DNA from: Tillandsia leiboldiana
Taxonomy: Eukaryota > Streptophyta > Magnoliopsida > Poales > Bromeliaceae
Reading direction: 5' to 3'
NCBI GenBank assembly: GCA_029204045.2
Contig: CM055077.1
Coordinates: 2,005,393 to 2,069,392, forward strand
DNA length: 64,000 nucleotides
This document shows positions 40,198 through 52,300 of this stretch, piece after piece (position 1 is the first letter of the stretch; the number at the start of each line of letters is the position of its first letter). The notes beneath the pieces were generated by a model. The model ran no database searches. It was given only the letters and a program-made list of their open reading frames with translations, and had not been told where the DNA came from. The position numbers were made by a program, and so were the translations under genes.

Positions 40198-40611
40198 TTA
40201 CGTCTCTAGGAATCCGGTCATTCGAAGCACCGAATTGCGAACGTAGCTCAAATCACGCCCCTTGAGCGTCCTCCCCTGCCCCGAACATAATGAGAATGCA
40301 ACCTTCGTTGCGCTGCCTCTGTCACCGCCGCTGCCGCTGTTGCGGGATGTCAAAATGTGCGGCGGAGTGAACTCTGTATCGTCGTCTTCGTAGTCATCAT
40401 CATTATCATTATCATTATCTTTATTCTCCTCTCGCCGGACCCCCCACCCCGGTGATGTGCTCGCCCTATTCGGAATAGCCACCGCCGCAGTGGTCGAACG
40501 TCCCCGTGCACGGGCCTCCGTTTTCGACGATACCCGCCCGGCCGATGCGCCTGTCGGACGGCAATCATTGCTGTTCGGCCACAACACCTCCGACTCGTAC
40601 AACTCTTCCAT
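40198..40611 (-). CDS. Senescence regulator S40 (DUF584) family protein C, 137 aa
   Basis: An intact intronless S40 gene. The N-terminus MEELYESEVLWPNSND has the family's E-V/I-LWP motif. The middle has AAVAIPNRAS, PGWGVRREE and an acidic Asp/Asn tract. The C-terminus has FTPPHILTSR, GQGRTLKGRDLSYVRNSVL and RMTGFLET, the complete S40 signature. A GTG codon immediately precedes the ATG; the ATG at 40611 is used. It is on the same strand as proteins A and B, about 3.6 kb from B. All three are probably nuclear regulators derived by tandem duplication. Confidence 0.9.
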   Translation of the reverse strand: MEELYESEVLWPNSNDCRPTGASAGRVSSKTEARARGRSTTAAVAIPNRASTSPGWGVRREENKDNDNDNDDDYEDDDTEFTPPHILTSRNSGSGGDRGSATKVAFSLCSGQGRTLKGRDLSYVRNSVLRMTGFLET

Positions 40612-41959
40612 CACTCACCACAAAAAATTTAATTTCTCTTGGCCTTTTCTCTTTCCTTTTCTCTTTTTTTTTTTTGTAAAAAAAAAAAAATTCTTTTGAA
40701 AACTCTTCTAGCTAAAACTCTTTATTATTTGGGGATTGAGATAGGGCTATTTATAGAACCCAAATTAAGAAAACAAAGAGCCGTGTAAACCACAACACTC
40801 CTAACAACATCATCCATTGCGTGGGCCAACCGCGGCTCACCACGTGGGCGTCTCACTCGCTGTTCCTCAAATAGAAGCACATCTAAAAACCTTGCTTGTG
40901 TTATATATATAATTGGTCACTTAAACTCACTAAAATAATCAAATGGCACGTAGTTTGCACCTAGATCACACATTAACAACTCATTAGTTTTATAAAAATG
41001 AGACATACGTTGTGATGGGATATACATACCAAGTATGGAAATTAAGTGTGGTGGTGCTACGTACCAAGTGTTTGAACCGTGGGGGTCATGTTCATGTTGG
41101 GCCAACTAGGACGTTGCACGTGTGAGCTCAAGAGAGGGCTTTTACCATTTGAAGTAAGAGGTATTTTAATAATAATATATAATAATAATAATAATATGAA
41201 ACAATAAGAAAAGCAAAAGGGAGAAGCAAAAGGAGAGAGAGAGAGAGAGAAGGGTCGTATTCAAACGTTACCAACCTTAGTTGGATATATGATTAGTGTC
41301 TCTTTCAATGATAGTAGTTAAAGCTTATCCACAAGTTCTATTTATTTATTTGTTTTTTTTTCTTTTTCTTTCTTTTTTTTGAGTTTAGGATGTGGAAGAT
41401 GAAGAGCCAATGAAGTGAATATACGATGCATTATCATCTTTTACTTGATCGGACTAATTGAGGGACAACACGTTGATTTCGATGAGTAGCTAATTTAAGA
41501 TAAGTGTTGCGTTTTGATTGGATACATAGATTACACCAAATGTTTAATGTAAAATATTAAGTCATGAATTTTTTGCTATTAACTTATATCGTATGGTATT
41601 AATTAAAGTAACCTGATCAGGTAGAATATTTTGAATATATATTTCAAAATTGTTCTTATCTTATTTATAGGACTTAGCATGGTGTTTATGACTATATGTC
41701 TAATGTTTTACTGGGAGAAAATATATACTAATGAAATAACGTACAGTGTATGTAACATGATATATATACCCTTTATATAAAAACAGATGAAATGTGGGCA
41801 TGAATAACACGTGCGTGCCCCCGCCTAACACGTGCGGACTTGTCAATTGTTTTCGGTATTTGAAGACCATGGCTCGGACAAGATAATGAGAGAGGAAAAT
41901 TATTATCGAGCTACGTTCGCATATTTTTAAGATGTACATTGGTCTTCGTGCGATCAAGT
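40612..41959. other. Promoter side of S40 C and spacer
   Basis: Contains the leader of S40 C with T/A homopolymers (40665-40690). CACGTGG (G-box core CACGTG) lies at 40840-40846, about 230 bp upstream of the start, and CACGTG also occurs at 41117-41122. No gene is seen. Confidence 0.4.
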
Positions 41960-42720
41960 GACATCAAGTAGTTATTTTCGATGTTGAAATTTTTAAATTG
42001 ATAATTAATTTTGTTAGACTTAATATATAATATTTAAAATAGCTAAAAAATAAATTTTATAACTTTTTGTTATTATTTGTCTACGAACGAAATGACTTAA
42101 AATTAACAACTTTAATAGTCGATTATAATAAAATTATGTTATACCGATATTTTTAAATATTTTTAAAAATTTAAAAAGATGTCACTGGTAAAAATACTGA
42201 CACTTATTATTAGTGTCGTTATATGTGCAGTTGTTAAGGTGTATAGCGACATATTATTATAATGTGTATCAAAAATATATCCCTATAATCTAATTTTGGA
42301 TATAGATGAAATATAGATAGGACACTTATATAAAAGTGTCACAAAAATGTCTCACTATAATCTAATTTTGTTGTAGTGACGTCGTGGTGAGCCGTTTGCA
42401 AGTTTGACGGTGTAGAAATATTCAAATCACATAAATTTCGGGTAGAAATTTTTTATATTATATAAATTAATATTAACATTTTTGATCTAAAATTTTAGTG
42501 TCATATTATCACTTTTTGTAAAATTTTTATCTTCAGCTGAAATTTTGAAGCCCTTTCATTTATTATGTAAATGATATCGAAAAATTATAAAATTTATTTT
42601 TTAGATACTTTAAATATTTTAGGTCCAGTCTAATGATGTCGATCGTCAATTCGAAAGTCTCAGCATCAAAAATAATTTAATAGCATATAAGCCTCCGTAT
42701 TTCTAAAAGCACACAAGTTG
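41960..42720. repeat. Dispersed foldback repeat interrupted by a CACTA MITE
   Basis: The left part (about 41990-42118) contains AAAAAATAAATTTTATAACT. The right part (about 42570-42640) contains the complementary AAAAATTATAAAATTTATTT. Both match arms of the repeat in MADS32 intron 3 (1912-2345). The CACTA-type element at 42121-42378 lies between them, consistent with insertion into an older foldback element. Confidence 0.45.
42121..42378. mobile_element. CACTA-type MITE, older copy
   Basis: Ends TTTTGTTGTAGTG, a clean terminus. The left end GATTATAATAAAATTATG is a mutated form of CACTACAACAAAATTAG. The interior (GGTGTATAGCGACA, GATATAGATGAAATATAGAT and GGACACTTAT) matches the copy at 43784. 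Confidence 0.68.
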
Positions 42721-42810
42721 GACTCAATTATTACTTGCATCTGATATATAAATATATTTTATATCTTGTACTCGTCAAAATCTTACGATGGATGTATCAA
42801 AACCAGAAGA

Positions 42811-42980
42811 GCAATACTACTCATACATCCGAAAAAGGGTGTATGATGCACATCCTATCCATCCAAAAATGGGGTGCCCTTCACTGGTCATTTGAAAGTG
42901 ACCAATAAAATTCATCTTATTCCTAAATGAGTGAGGTATAAAATATTTACCCTTTTTTGAGTGTATAAAAAATATTTTTC
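42811..42980. mobile_element. Diverged relative of the Mutator-like MITE
   Basis: Begins GAGCAATACTACTCATACAT and carries GGGTGTATGATGCACATC and ATGAGTGAGGTATAAAATAT in the same order as the 172-bp family. It has many substitutions, and no 9-bp duplication could be recognised. This is an old copy. Confidence 0.5.
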
Positions 42981-43191
42981 AGACACTTAAATATTGTAGG
43001 CACCAGCAAATTGCAGCAATCAATGACAAAGATAGAGACTGTCGGCTTGTCAAAATATCAAAATATATAATTTATTATCCACAGACTTTTTAGATGTTTG
43101 AAATCGTTAAGTTAGATTTTAATATAAAATACATTAGGAGGGATAATTTAGAGTTAAAGAGAATGAAAGAGATGAGTGGGCATTTTTCAAA

Positions 43192-43363
43192 GAGCAATGC
43201 TACATGTACACCTCGAAGGGGTGTATATTATACACCTTCACCATTTTAATGGTGGCGATATCTTTTACGGGTCACATCGATTGACCCATCATCACACCCC
43301 ACCCATTGGATGGGTGGGGTGTGTGATATACACCCCGAAATGGGTGTACAAGTATCATTTCCC
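43192..43363. mobile_element. Mutator-like MITE, copy 4 (172 bp)
   Basis: Same family as at 4299, 6660 and 13675. It is flanked by a perfect 9-bp duplication, TTTTTCAAA, at 43183-43191 and 43364-43372. It is slightly more diverged than the others (ends GTATCATTTCCC). Confidence 0.88.
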
Positions 43364-43783
43364 TTTTTCAAAAGCTCGTACGGAACATATAATGGATCCA
43401 TTTCCCAGGTTTGACTATAGTGGCATGAGCACTATACTTTTGGGACACTTTAAGGAGATAGCAACAACTCCTTTGGGACTTTTATTAAGGACCCGACATT
43501 ATCGATCCCCGTAATATTCCGTTGTGGATAATTATGTACGTAATTACTTTCATAAACATGTGATTAATTACTGGGATATGAGAATGTAATTATATTAATT
43601 AATTTGCTTCGCTAGAATAATCTTTGACGTGATTGATCTTTAATTTGAGACGATTTCAATTTAGTGAATTTGGTTAATATTTACCAACTAATTAAATTTG
43701 ATCCGGCTCTAATAAAAATGATTGTGCTTATAGAAGATATTTGTTAATTTACTTTCAAATTAACCATATTTTGTAAGTATAGT

Positions 43784-44041
43784 CACTACAACAAAATTAG
43801 ACTATAGCGGCATTTTTAAGTGTTTCTAAAATTCAAAAAAAATGTTGCTGACAAAAATACCGACACTTATGGTAAGTGTTGCTATATGTGCCGTCGCTAG
43901 GGTGTATAGCGACACATTTTTGTAATGTGACCAAAAAATGTGTCCCTATAATTTAATTTTGGATATAGGTGAAATATAGATAGGACACTTATACAAAAAT
44001 GTCACAAATATATGTCCTTATAACCTAATTTTGTTGTAGTG
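43784..44041. mobile_element. CACTA-type MITE (258 bp)
   Basis: Starts CACTACAACAAAATTAG and ends CTAATTTTGTTGTAGTG, giving near-perfect inverted termini. A 3-bp duplication, AGT, lies at 43781-43783 and 44042-44044, as expected for CACTA (EnSpm) elements. The interior has GGTGTATAGCGACACA and GTGTCCCTATAAT. Confidence 0.88.
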
Positions 44042-44644
44042 AGTGTTTCTCTAAACCATATTTTTTCTTCATCCTGGGCTGGGCTTGGACACCAATAACT
44101 ATGGACGGAGGCCCAGTTAATTTACTTACAACTTCTTGGGCCGCAGCCAAAATTTTTTTTTTTAAAAAAAGTGTGTACAGGTTGGTATGATATTTGAGAA
44201 CAATTAATTTAATTCAAGTAATAATCAAACAAATTAAAATTAAACCTTCATTAATAATATTGGATAAACCAACATTAACTTGGTTTCTGTACGTTGCTCC
44301 AAATAAATGATTTGATATTTTTCCAATTAATATTTTATCCACACCATGTTTTAATTAAAAGTTGGCATGCATGCATGAGTTGTTACACACTTATTACACA
44401 CTTATTACAAGTTACAACTAAGCTCCATATATTAATTATTTTTGTTTTTTTTCTCCTTTTTTTTGTTTTTTTGTTTTTTGAGGCTATAAAATATAATATC
44501 TTATCAATTCACTATGTCTCTATTGGCCAACAAATCCATGCAGTGTGAGATTAATTGATGTGTTTTGTTGTGGCCTTCATTATTTTCTACACCAATAAAA
44601 CTACATTTTCCCTCTTCTACGCGGAATCATATATAGAGTAGAAC
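44042..44644. other. AT-rich spacer
   Basis: No gene is recognised. T-rich runs lie at about 44153-44165 and 44446-44478. Confidence 0.4.
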
Positions 44645-44799
44645 TTATATACTTTTAAAAATAGGAATTAATTTATGTTTGTAAAATTTTTATTATTAAA
44701 TTTGTATTGAGATTTGTTTTATTATAAAGTCAAAAAAAAAAAAAAAAATACAAATCTCAATACAAATTTAATAATAAAAAATTTATAAGCATAAACTTT

Positions 44800-44842
<43 letters not shown>
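44645..44842. mobile_element. Foldback MITE next to (TA)n(GA)n
   Basis: The body matches the element at 30121. ATTAAATTTGTATTGAGATT on the left and AATCTCAATACAAATTTAAT on the right form a long stem around a poly(A) loop. (TA)n and then (GA)n follow at about 44802-44842. A half copy (about 45220-45305) lies downstream beside another (TA)n tract. Confidence 0.65.
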
Positions 44843-44843
<1 letters not shown>

Positions 44844-45061
44844 CCTACTACTATATTATTAATAGTACTAAGTTATTGGTGTTATCAAGTTTTCTACTCT
44901 TAGATCAACTCCTTTGATCATTTTCACCCGTTAGATTTTACTATTTTTCCAACAACCTATTAAATCTAAGGGGCCCACTATAATCTCAACCACATATCTT
45001 TTAATTCAAATATTAAAAAATTAATAGCACTAATGACTTGGTACTATTAATAGTATTCCAG

Positions 45062-45200
<139 letters not shown>

Positions 45201-45894
45201 TATACAAAAGAGAGAGAAAGAAAAGGTAAAAAATATAAATCTAAATACAAATTTAATGATAAAAAATTTATAAGCAGGAATGAATTTATACTTTTAAAAA
45301 TATATAAACTCTACTATATATATATATATATATGGCATATATTATTTATTTTTGCATTGTTACAAAAAATAATCATCATAACTTTCTTATTCTATTTATA
45401 TGATGATAACTTTGAACTCCAGTTATACAGTAAAAATGGTTTTGTAACTTCCTTTTTTTTTTTTACCTTTGTTAATTAATTTATGATTGTTAATTATATG
45501 ATCAATTAATTTAACCCTATATATATATGTTGAATTATATACATGATAGTAAATAAAGTACAAAATAATTAATAAACTACACTACGAATATTTTTTTGAA
45601 GGCTTTTAATACTCTTCTATAAGTGTGACAAACAACTATAGAAGTGTTAATGTAACATAAATATGAACAATTTAGATTAACCTGCTTTAGTAAGCTTCTA
45701 TCTATATATATCTCCTTGCATGTGCATGGTTTGCGTTTGATGCCAAGTTCAGATTAAATGCTTAAGATTCTTGTCGACTAGTAATAACCACCACCTTCTT
45801 CTTTTTTTTTTCTCCTTAATTATTATTTTGTTGTTGTTGTCTATAAATAACCTTTGTAAATGACTAACTCGAATTCCTAATCAATGAAGCTTAG

Positions 45895-46072
45895 ATGTGT
45901 CGAGAACCTAGAGTGACCAGGGGACCTGTTTGCCTTGTTGCTGGGGCTAAGTACGGTGTTCGTTTCATATCGTTTCATATGGGGCTAAGTGTTCGTTTCA
46001 TGTGTCGAGAACCTAGAGTGACCAGGGGACCTGTTTGCCTTGTTGCTGGGGCTAAGTGTTCGTTTCATATGG
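45895..46072 (+). repeat. 105-bp direct repeat, two units, in frame
   Basis: The unit starting ATGTGTCGAGAACCTAGAGT recurs at 46000, 105 bp later, so the reading frame is kept. The predicted peptide repeats MCREPRVTRGPVCLVAGAK. The frame 45895-46173 is only 92 aa with no known domain. It could be part of an unrecognised transcript, but coding status is doubtful. Confidence 0.6.
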
Positions 46073-46370
46073 TGTTGTTAGGATTGTATCAACTTTTAAT
46101 TTTCTCAATAATTTTTTATATCAGTGCAGCAAACCAAAAGTTTTTGGGCTCAGAACGACGACGGAATTGGTAAAATTAGAGTCGAGGGTAACAAAAGAAC
46201 TTCTATCTCGATCTGAGACTCAAAATGTATTTTCTTTCTCTTTCTGCAACATAAGCTTTAGATTTTTTAACTACCATGGAAAGCAACAAAAAGGTAAAGA
46301 ATAAAAGTTAGGCCAAACAGCCTCTAAGTCTAAGTAGGGTGCAAAAGAGTAGTGAGGTGGTAGTACTTAA

Positions 46371-46553
46371 GGCCATGTGGTAGGAGGTGGGTGCATGGGG
46401 GGGTGGGGGTTGTTGGGGTGGGGGAGAGGATGTGTATCCCTGCTTTCCATTGTGCCTCATTAACTGCAAGGAGAAGCTCTCAAACCTTATCATTCACAGA
46501 TCAGTATCTGACACACTGTTCTACACAATCCTATTCCCCACCCCTGCATGGCC
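46371..46553 (+). ncRNA. Candidate hairpin RNA (possible MIR precursor)
   Basis: The 5' arm GGGGTGGGGGAGAGGATGTG at about 46415-46436 pairs with the 3' arm TACACAATCCTATTCCCCAC plus CCC at 46522-46544, with one or two bulges and an 85-nt loop. An outer 7-bp pairing, GGCCATG (46371-46377) with CATGGCC (46547-46553), may extend it asymmetrically. The C-rich 3' arm faintly recalls the miR482/2118 type, but no exact known mature miRNA is present. Speculative. Confidence 0.25.
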
Positions 46554-47167
46554 CAATTGTTTCCTCTTTGCTCATTCAATGATGGTAGGTATTGCTTCTC
46601 CTTTTTTAAATATAAAATTATAATCCTCCACAAACTTCAATTTTTGAAAAAATAACGAATATTTCATATTATTTAGTCCAAAACAAAAGTTATTTTATAT
46701 TATTTAATAATTTTTGTGTCTTTTAATATTACAAAGTTTATTTAATTCCAAAATTTGAGGATCGAAATAAAACTAATGATATAATTTAGAAATTTATCTT
46801 AAGAGATGACCTAATATATTTTATACACAAGGGGTTGTTGAAAATTGGAAAAATGGGCACGTACGTACGTAGGGCACTGTTTAGGTAGTTATACATTTAA
46901 TGTAGTTGATTTTTCCATTTTAGTACATGAAAATTTAGTTACGTATTGTTGAAAAAAAAATGGGCATGACATGTTGACCTTCTCAGAAATAAACTTGTAG
47001 CCGACGAAATGGACTTGCTGTGTAAGCATGTTGCACTTTTCACTTCGAATGCGGTGCATTAAAGAGCCTACGCATGAAAATGAGAGGCAAAATAATTATT
47101 AAAAAATTATATAAATTTATAGAATTATTACGGTAGATACTAGATATATGAAGGAAAGGATTTGCTT
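46554..47167. other. AT-rich spacer before the LINE
   Basis: No gene or element is recognised. ACGTACGTACGT lies at 46860-46871. Confidence 0.4.
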
Positions 47168-48890
47168 TTTAACTTTTTTTTTTTTTTTTTTTTTTTGAGA
47201 AATAAGTAGCATGCTACCCACTTTATTCATAAAAAAGGTGAATTAGGCGACAACAATAAGACAGCTCGGTCTCGAAAAAAGTGAAAAAAAAAAAAAAGAA
47301 AAAAAAAGGATCGGATTTCTGTCCCTGCTAAAATTTTTACAGTAGGATCTCCCTTTTAAAAAAACGCTTCAACTTTCTCAGCAATGAGGGAACACACAAT
47401 TCTGACCCCTACAATCCTCCCACACTGCATGTAAACTACTGACCAAGGCAACCGCCCGTTGGGGGTCAGTCAACATATTGTGGAAGATCACCTTATTCCT
47501 CATACTCCAGACCACCCACCAAATTGCTAACAGACAGGCAAGTTTTTTGTTAGCTCGGTCGGACCCCTCCTGCATCATCCAATTATCCCAGATGCTTCCG
47601 ATGCCGTCATTTCCATGCCTTCTGACCAGTTCCTCAGAGACCATCCATGTTACGTATTTTGTGTAGACACACATTGTCAGTAGATGATCCGTTATTTCTG
47701 GCTCGGTTCCACATAATAGGCACATTAGATTCCATGTCCACCATCTTTTTGCAAGATTGTCAGCTGTTTGGATTCGTTTTTTGATAGTAAGCCATATGAA
47801 GATCCTTACTTTTGTCGGCAGGCGAAGGGTCCAAATTTTTACGGTGCAGTTGTCCCTTACTCCCCCATCGTTGAGCAATCTGCAGGTGGACTTCACGGTG
47901 AACAGTCCATTAGCATTCCATCGCCAAACCACTCTATCACTCTCTTGTTCAATCCTGATACCGTCCAGTGCTTCTTTGAGTTCAGAGACACGACCGCTTT
48001 CGGGACTCCCTCCCAGATCAATCCCTCTCATAATAGTCCCCCAGGTCCACCCGTTGTGATCGGCACAGTCACCGATTTTAATCCCTTTGTTCGCCACCTC
48101 GCTAAACACGTCAGAGAAGCGGGATTGAAACGTCACCTCTCTGCACCATCAGTCCACCCAAAATCTTATCAATTTTCCCTCACCTAGCTCAAAAGACGCA
48201 CCCCTTTTGAAAATTTCTCTAGTACAGATAATATTCCTCCACCATTGCGAGGTCGGCCTAAAGGATCTTCCTTCCCACAACGGCCTTCTTCTCGAGTAAT
48301 ATAGCGCTCTGATAAGAATATTCTACTGTAGCATCGGTGCCGAGAAAAATCTCCACCACCATTTGATTAAAAGAGCGTCATTCATTGTCGTCAGGTCCAA
48401 AATACTCAGGCCACCAGCTTCCTTACTTCTGCACACATTTTTTCAAGCCACTAAGCATCCTTTTCATGTGTCTTTGAGCCCCCCAGTCCAGAAAAAATCT
48501 CTCATCATTGCCTTAATACGCTTGATGACCCATTTTGGCGCTTTGAACATAGAGAAGAAATAGACAGGTAGGTTAGCAAGGACTACGTTGACTAAAATAA
48601 GCCTGCCTCCCCTAGAGAATAGTTTAGCCTGCCATCCATCGATCCTTCTTTGGATTCTGCCAATGAGCCCTCTCCAATCCTCCTTTTTCAACTTCCTATC
48701 AGACAGGGGCAGACCAAGGTATCTCACAGGAAGGGCCCCCACCTTACAATTCAGGATATTCGCAAAACTGGTCGCCTTAGCCTCGATGCTACTTCTTCCT
48801 AGCCGTGCAGAATTAAACGTGAGTTTCAGAATTAAATTTTGAAGGTTCTCAACACTTGTGTGAAGGTACTAAATTTTATGGTATATATTC
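47168..48890 (-). mobile_element. 5'-truncated LINE (non-LTR retrotransposon)
   Basis: On the minus strand the element begins inside the reverse transcriptase C-terminal part (about 48836 downwards): LTFNSARLG, then GALPVRYLGLPLSDRKLKKE and RIDGWQAKLFSRGGRLILVN. It continues into the zf-RVT region (48136-47378) with VVWRWNANGLFTVKS, KVRIFIWLTIKKRIQTADNL and CLLCGTEPEITDHLL. It ends in a poly(A) tail (plus-strand poly-T, about 47168-47194). The frame shifts between about 48140 and 48460, and endonuclease and most of RT are missing, so it is inactive. A target duplication was not identified. It sits about 0.5 kb upstream of the GDSL gene. Confidence 0.88.
47378..48136 (-). pseudogene. LINE zf-RVT (RT zinc-binding) fragment, 252 aa
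   Basis: The longest intact frame of the dead LINE. The zinc-binding-like Cys/His set is seen as CLLCG and then ITDHLLTMC. The Trp-rich LACLLAIWWVVWSMRNKVIF is typical of plant LINE C-termini. It is a remnant of the retrotransposon polyprotein, not a host gene. Confidence 0.85.
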
Positions 48891-49328
48891 TCACCATGAA
48901 TATGTAATGTGATGTGGTCCTCAAATTGATTGCGTCGAATAAACTATAAAAATTTACTGTCTGAGTTTTTGAATTTGAATTTGATTGGATTACAAGTAAA
49001 AATTTATAATTTAGTACTAAAACAGCCGAGTATTAAATTATTATTATTATTATTATTTCCAATAAATATGGCCAATTTTGAGCACCAAGGAATCCACAAC
49101 ACATGCCACAATAACTCCACACTAAGCCCTAGTGGAAATAAATTCCAAGGACCCACACTTAACCCAATCCCAACCCTCACATCCCCAACCAAATTAAACC
49201 ACAATCCCTTCTCCTCACTTAACACCTACACACTACTACTCGATCCCCTATATAAAATCCCCCCACCACCTCTCATTCCCTCGCACTTCATCTCTAGCTA
49301 CTAGTACTACTACTAAAAGGGGAAAAAA

Positions 49329-52300
49329 ATGGTTCACATTGAGCTAAGAGGAGTGCTAGGGTTTGGGTGGGTGCTCATCTTAGCTTTGGTCTCGTCCATG
49401 TCGTTGGGCTCGGTCCGATCAGACCCACAGGTCCCTTGCTACTTCATTTTCGGGGACTCGCTTGTCGACAACGGCAACAACAACGACATAGCGTCGCTGG
49501 CGAGGGCGAATTACCCGCCCTACGGCATCGACTTCCCCAACGGCCCAACCGGGCGGTTCAGCAATGGCTTGACCACAGTCGATGTTATTTGTAAGTCCAA
49601 TTCTCTCTACAACCATCCATGCTACGTGCATTTTCTTTTGATTTTGTTTGACATTGTTTAAGAATTTATGTAGGACTAATGTGGACTTATACGTTATAAA
49701 ACGTACAGTAACTTATATTACTTTTTTACTATATATATATATTTATTTATTTTTTTTTCTTTTTTTGAATAAGAGTAAGAGTGTACATGTGCGTGCATGG
49801 TACAGTAAATAAATTGGTTTAAAGTATTTCTCAGAGATACGGAGACAGTGAAGAAGTACTGGTACTAGATTAGCTTAATTTATACTTGGTAATTAGTTGA
49901 AACATTCTCTCTCTCTCTTTATATATATATATAAAGAAAGATTTTACAGTTAAAACTGAAATTATAAACTCTTTCATCAAAAATATACCTGTTAATTTGT
50001 TTCTCGACATTGATTGTTTAAGCGTTAATTAATAAAATGCAAAAAAAAATGTCCACAACCCATTTTTTCATAGCAACCGCAGAAGCAAACCATATATTTG
50101 CATGGTCGATCGACTTCACATGTAGATTTCTAAGGTATCGTTTAGTTTGAAAATAAATTAATTTCCATAATTTTTTATATAGATATAACTCTTTGAAAAA
50201 ATAAGAGCTAGACTAATTTTACGTTTGGATAAAAAAATTAGCGTTTAATAATTAGATTAGAATAGTAAAAATAAGAACCATTATAGTTTTTAAAATAATA
50301 ATATTTTATCTAATAATTTAATTTATTTAATTAACTAATTTATAATGAATAAGGTTAGCTAGATAACCGTAAAAATGTTAATTAATAAATTAATTAACAA
50401 TGAGTAATGTTAATTAATAATTTAATAAACCACAAGAAATTTAATAAACTAATTAGTTAGTTATTTAAGATAATTATTTAGTAGATAAAATAATTAGATT
50501 AGTCAAAATATTAATTAGTTAATCAATATAAATATTAGTTATTGCGTAATCACACTAAAATTAATTTTTTTAATTAACTAATTAGTTATAAATAATAAAT
50601 TAATTGTTTAAATAGTTAATTATTTATCTAATTAAATAGTAAATAAGTTAATATATAATATACTAATTAATAATATTTTATTATTAAATTAGTAGAAGTA
50701 TAAAGGAAGGAATTGTTGTTCCACCGAAAAAAGGTGGAACAATAATTTCACTCTTTTGGCAAGTTAACCTAAATTAATCCGCTAAGAAAAAATAACAAAT
50801 AAAATTTGTATTTGAAAATAAAAGGAGAAATAAGACTCTTATTCCCCTTATTCCTCTCCTAGCTCTTTTTGGGTAATTTTGGGTAGTTTGTAGTAGTAAC
50901 TTTTTGACAGTTAAACAACTTAATTATTCGCTTGTTAAATTTATATTATTAAAACACGCAAAAATTCAAAACCTAAAATGTTTATAAAAAATATATATAT
51001 ACATATATTTGCAATAAGAGAGTAAGATAAAATTAAACTAAACAAATTATTTTTATCAAAATGATAATATATATTGATGTGCATTGTATTGTTCCTTCTG
51101 AGCAAAGTCGTTGTTGCATACATTGGGTTTAGCGCCAATTTATTAGGTCACATGCTATGTTTTGTTCTCTTGTGTTCGCTTTACTCAAAAAAGATTCAGT
51201 ACGTAACAAAAAAAAATCTGAACGTTGAAAATAAAAGATCAAAGGTTAGGATCCTTTGATTTCACAAAGTAAAATGCATAGATCTAATTAATATAACTTA
51301 TTAATGTTATTACAATACATTTTGTAGATTCTTCACTTACTCATATTTTGTACTTAAAAACGGGATTATAAATTATGTCATTTGTAGAAAAATATTACGG
51401 TAGAGTTGTATAAAATTTGCATTTTGAAATTCCAAATGGAATGCCAACTGATGAAGAATTTTGTTCGAATTGCGAAGCTCAACTGTTGGGGTTCGAGGAC
51501 CTCATCCCGCCGTACGCAGGCGCGAGCGGCAACCAGCTCCTCACCGGCGTTAACTTCGCGTCCGCCGCGGCCGGAATCAGAGAAGAAACGGGGCAGCAAC
51601 TGGTACTTTTTTTTCGCATTCCATATGCTCCATCGATCACAAAGGCCTATTTCTGTACCGTAATTATACTTTTTTATTATATATACATGATATCTGAGCA
51701 AGAGATACTGGCTCCAGTTATTCATCGTCTACTACGAAAACTACAATTTGGCTTCCAAATTTTTGTTCTTTAGTAATAATAGAAGAATATTGGGACCTGG
51801 TCCCTAAAATTCTGTCGATATTCTACGACAGGGGGGTCGGATAAGTTTCGGCGGCCAAGTGCAGAACTACCAAGCTGCAGTACAGCAGGTGGTAAATATT
51901 CTGGGAGACGAGGACTCGGCAGCAAATTACCTCAGCAAGTGCATATTCACAATTGGAATGGGGAGCAATGACTACCTCAACAACTACTTCATGCCAGAAT
52001 TTTACTCCACCAGTCGACAGTACACTCCTGAGCAATTTGCGGATCTCCTCGTCAACCAATATTCACAACATTTACGGGTATATTTATTCCTATCAATTAA
52101 TATTATTAGTCGTTTTGTGGGTTATTACGGAGACATTTGTACTTATATGTCAAATTCAAGCTTTTGAATTAACAATTTTAATGAATAAGGAGGTTATGAG
52201 TCAGTACTTGTGACAAGACTCTACTGCTGCTGCAAGTGACAGTACTGTTATCATTAATGTTATTATTAATTTTCGCCCAACTAGCTAGCTAACTTGGCAA

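Noticed and set aside
43176..43514. 112-aa plus-strand frame
   Set aside because: Runs through the Mutator-like MITE at 43192; no homology beyond the element.
48588..48842. 84-aa plus-strand frame
   Set aside because: Antisense of the LINE reverse transcriptase remnant.
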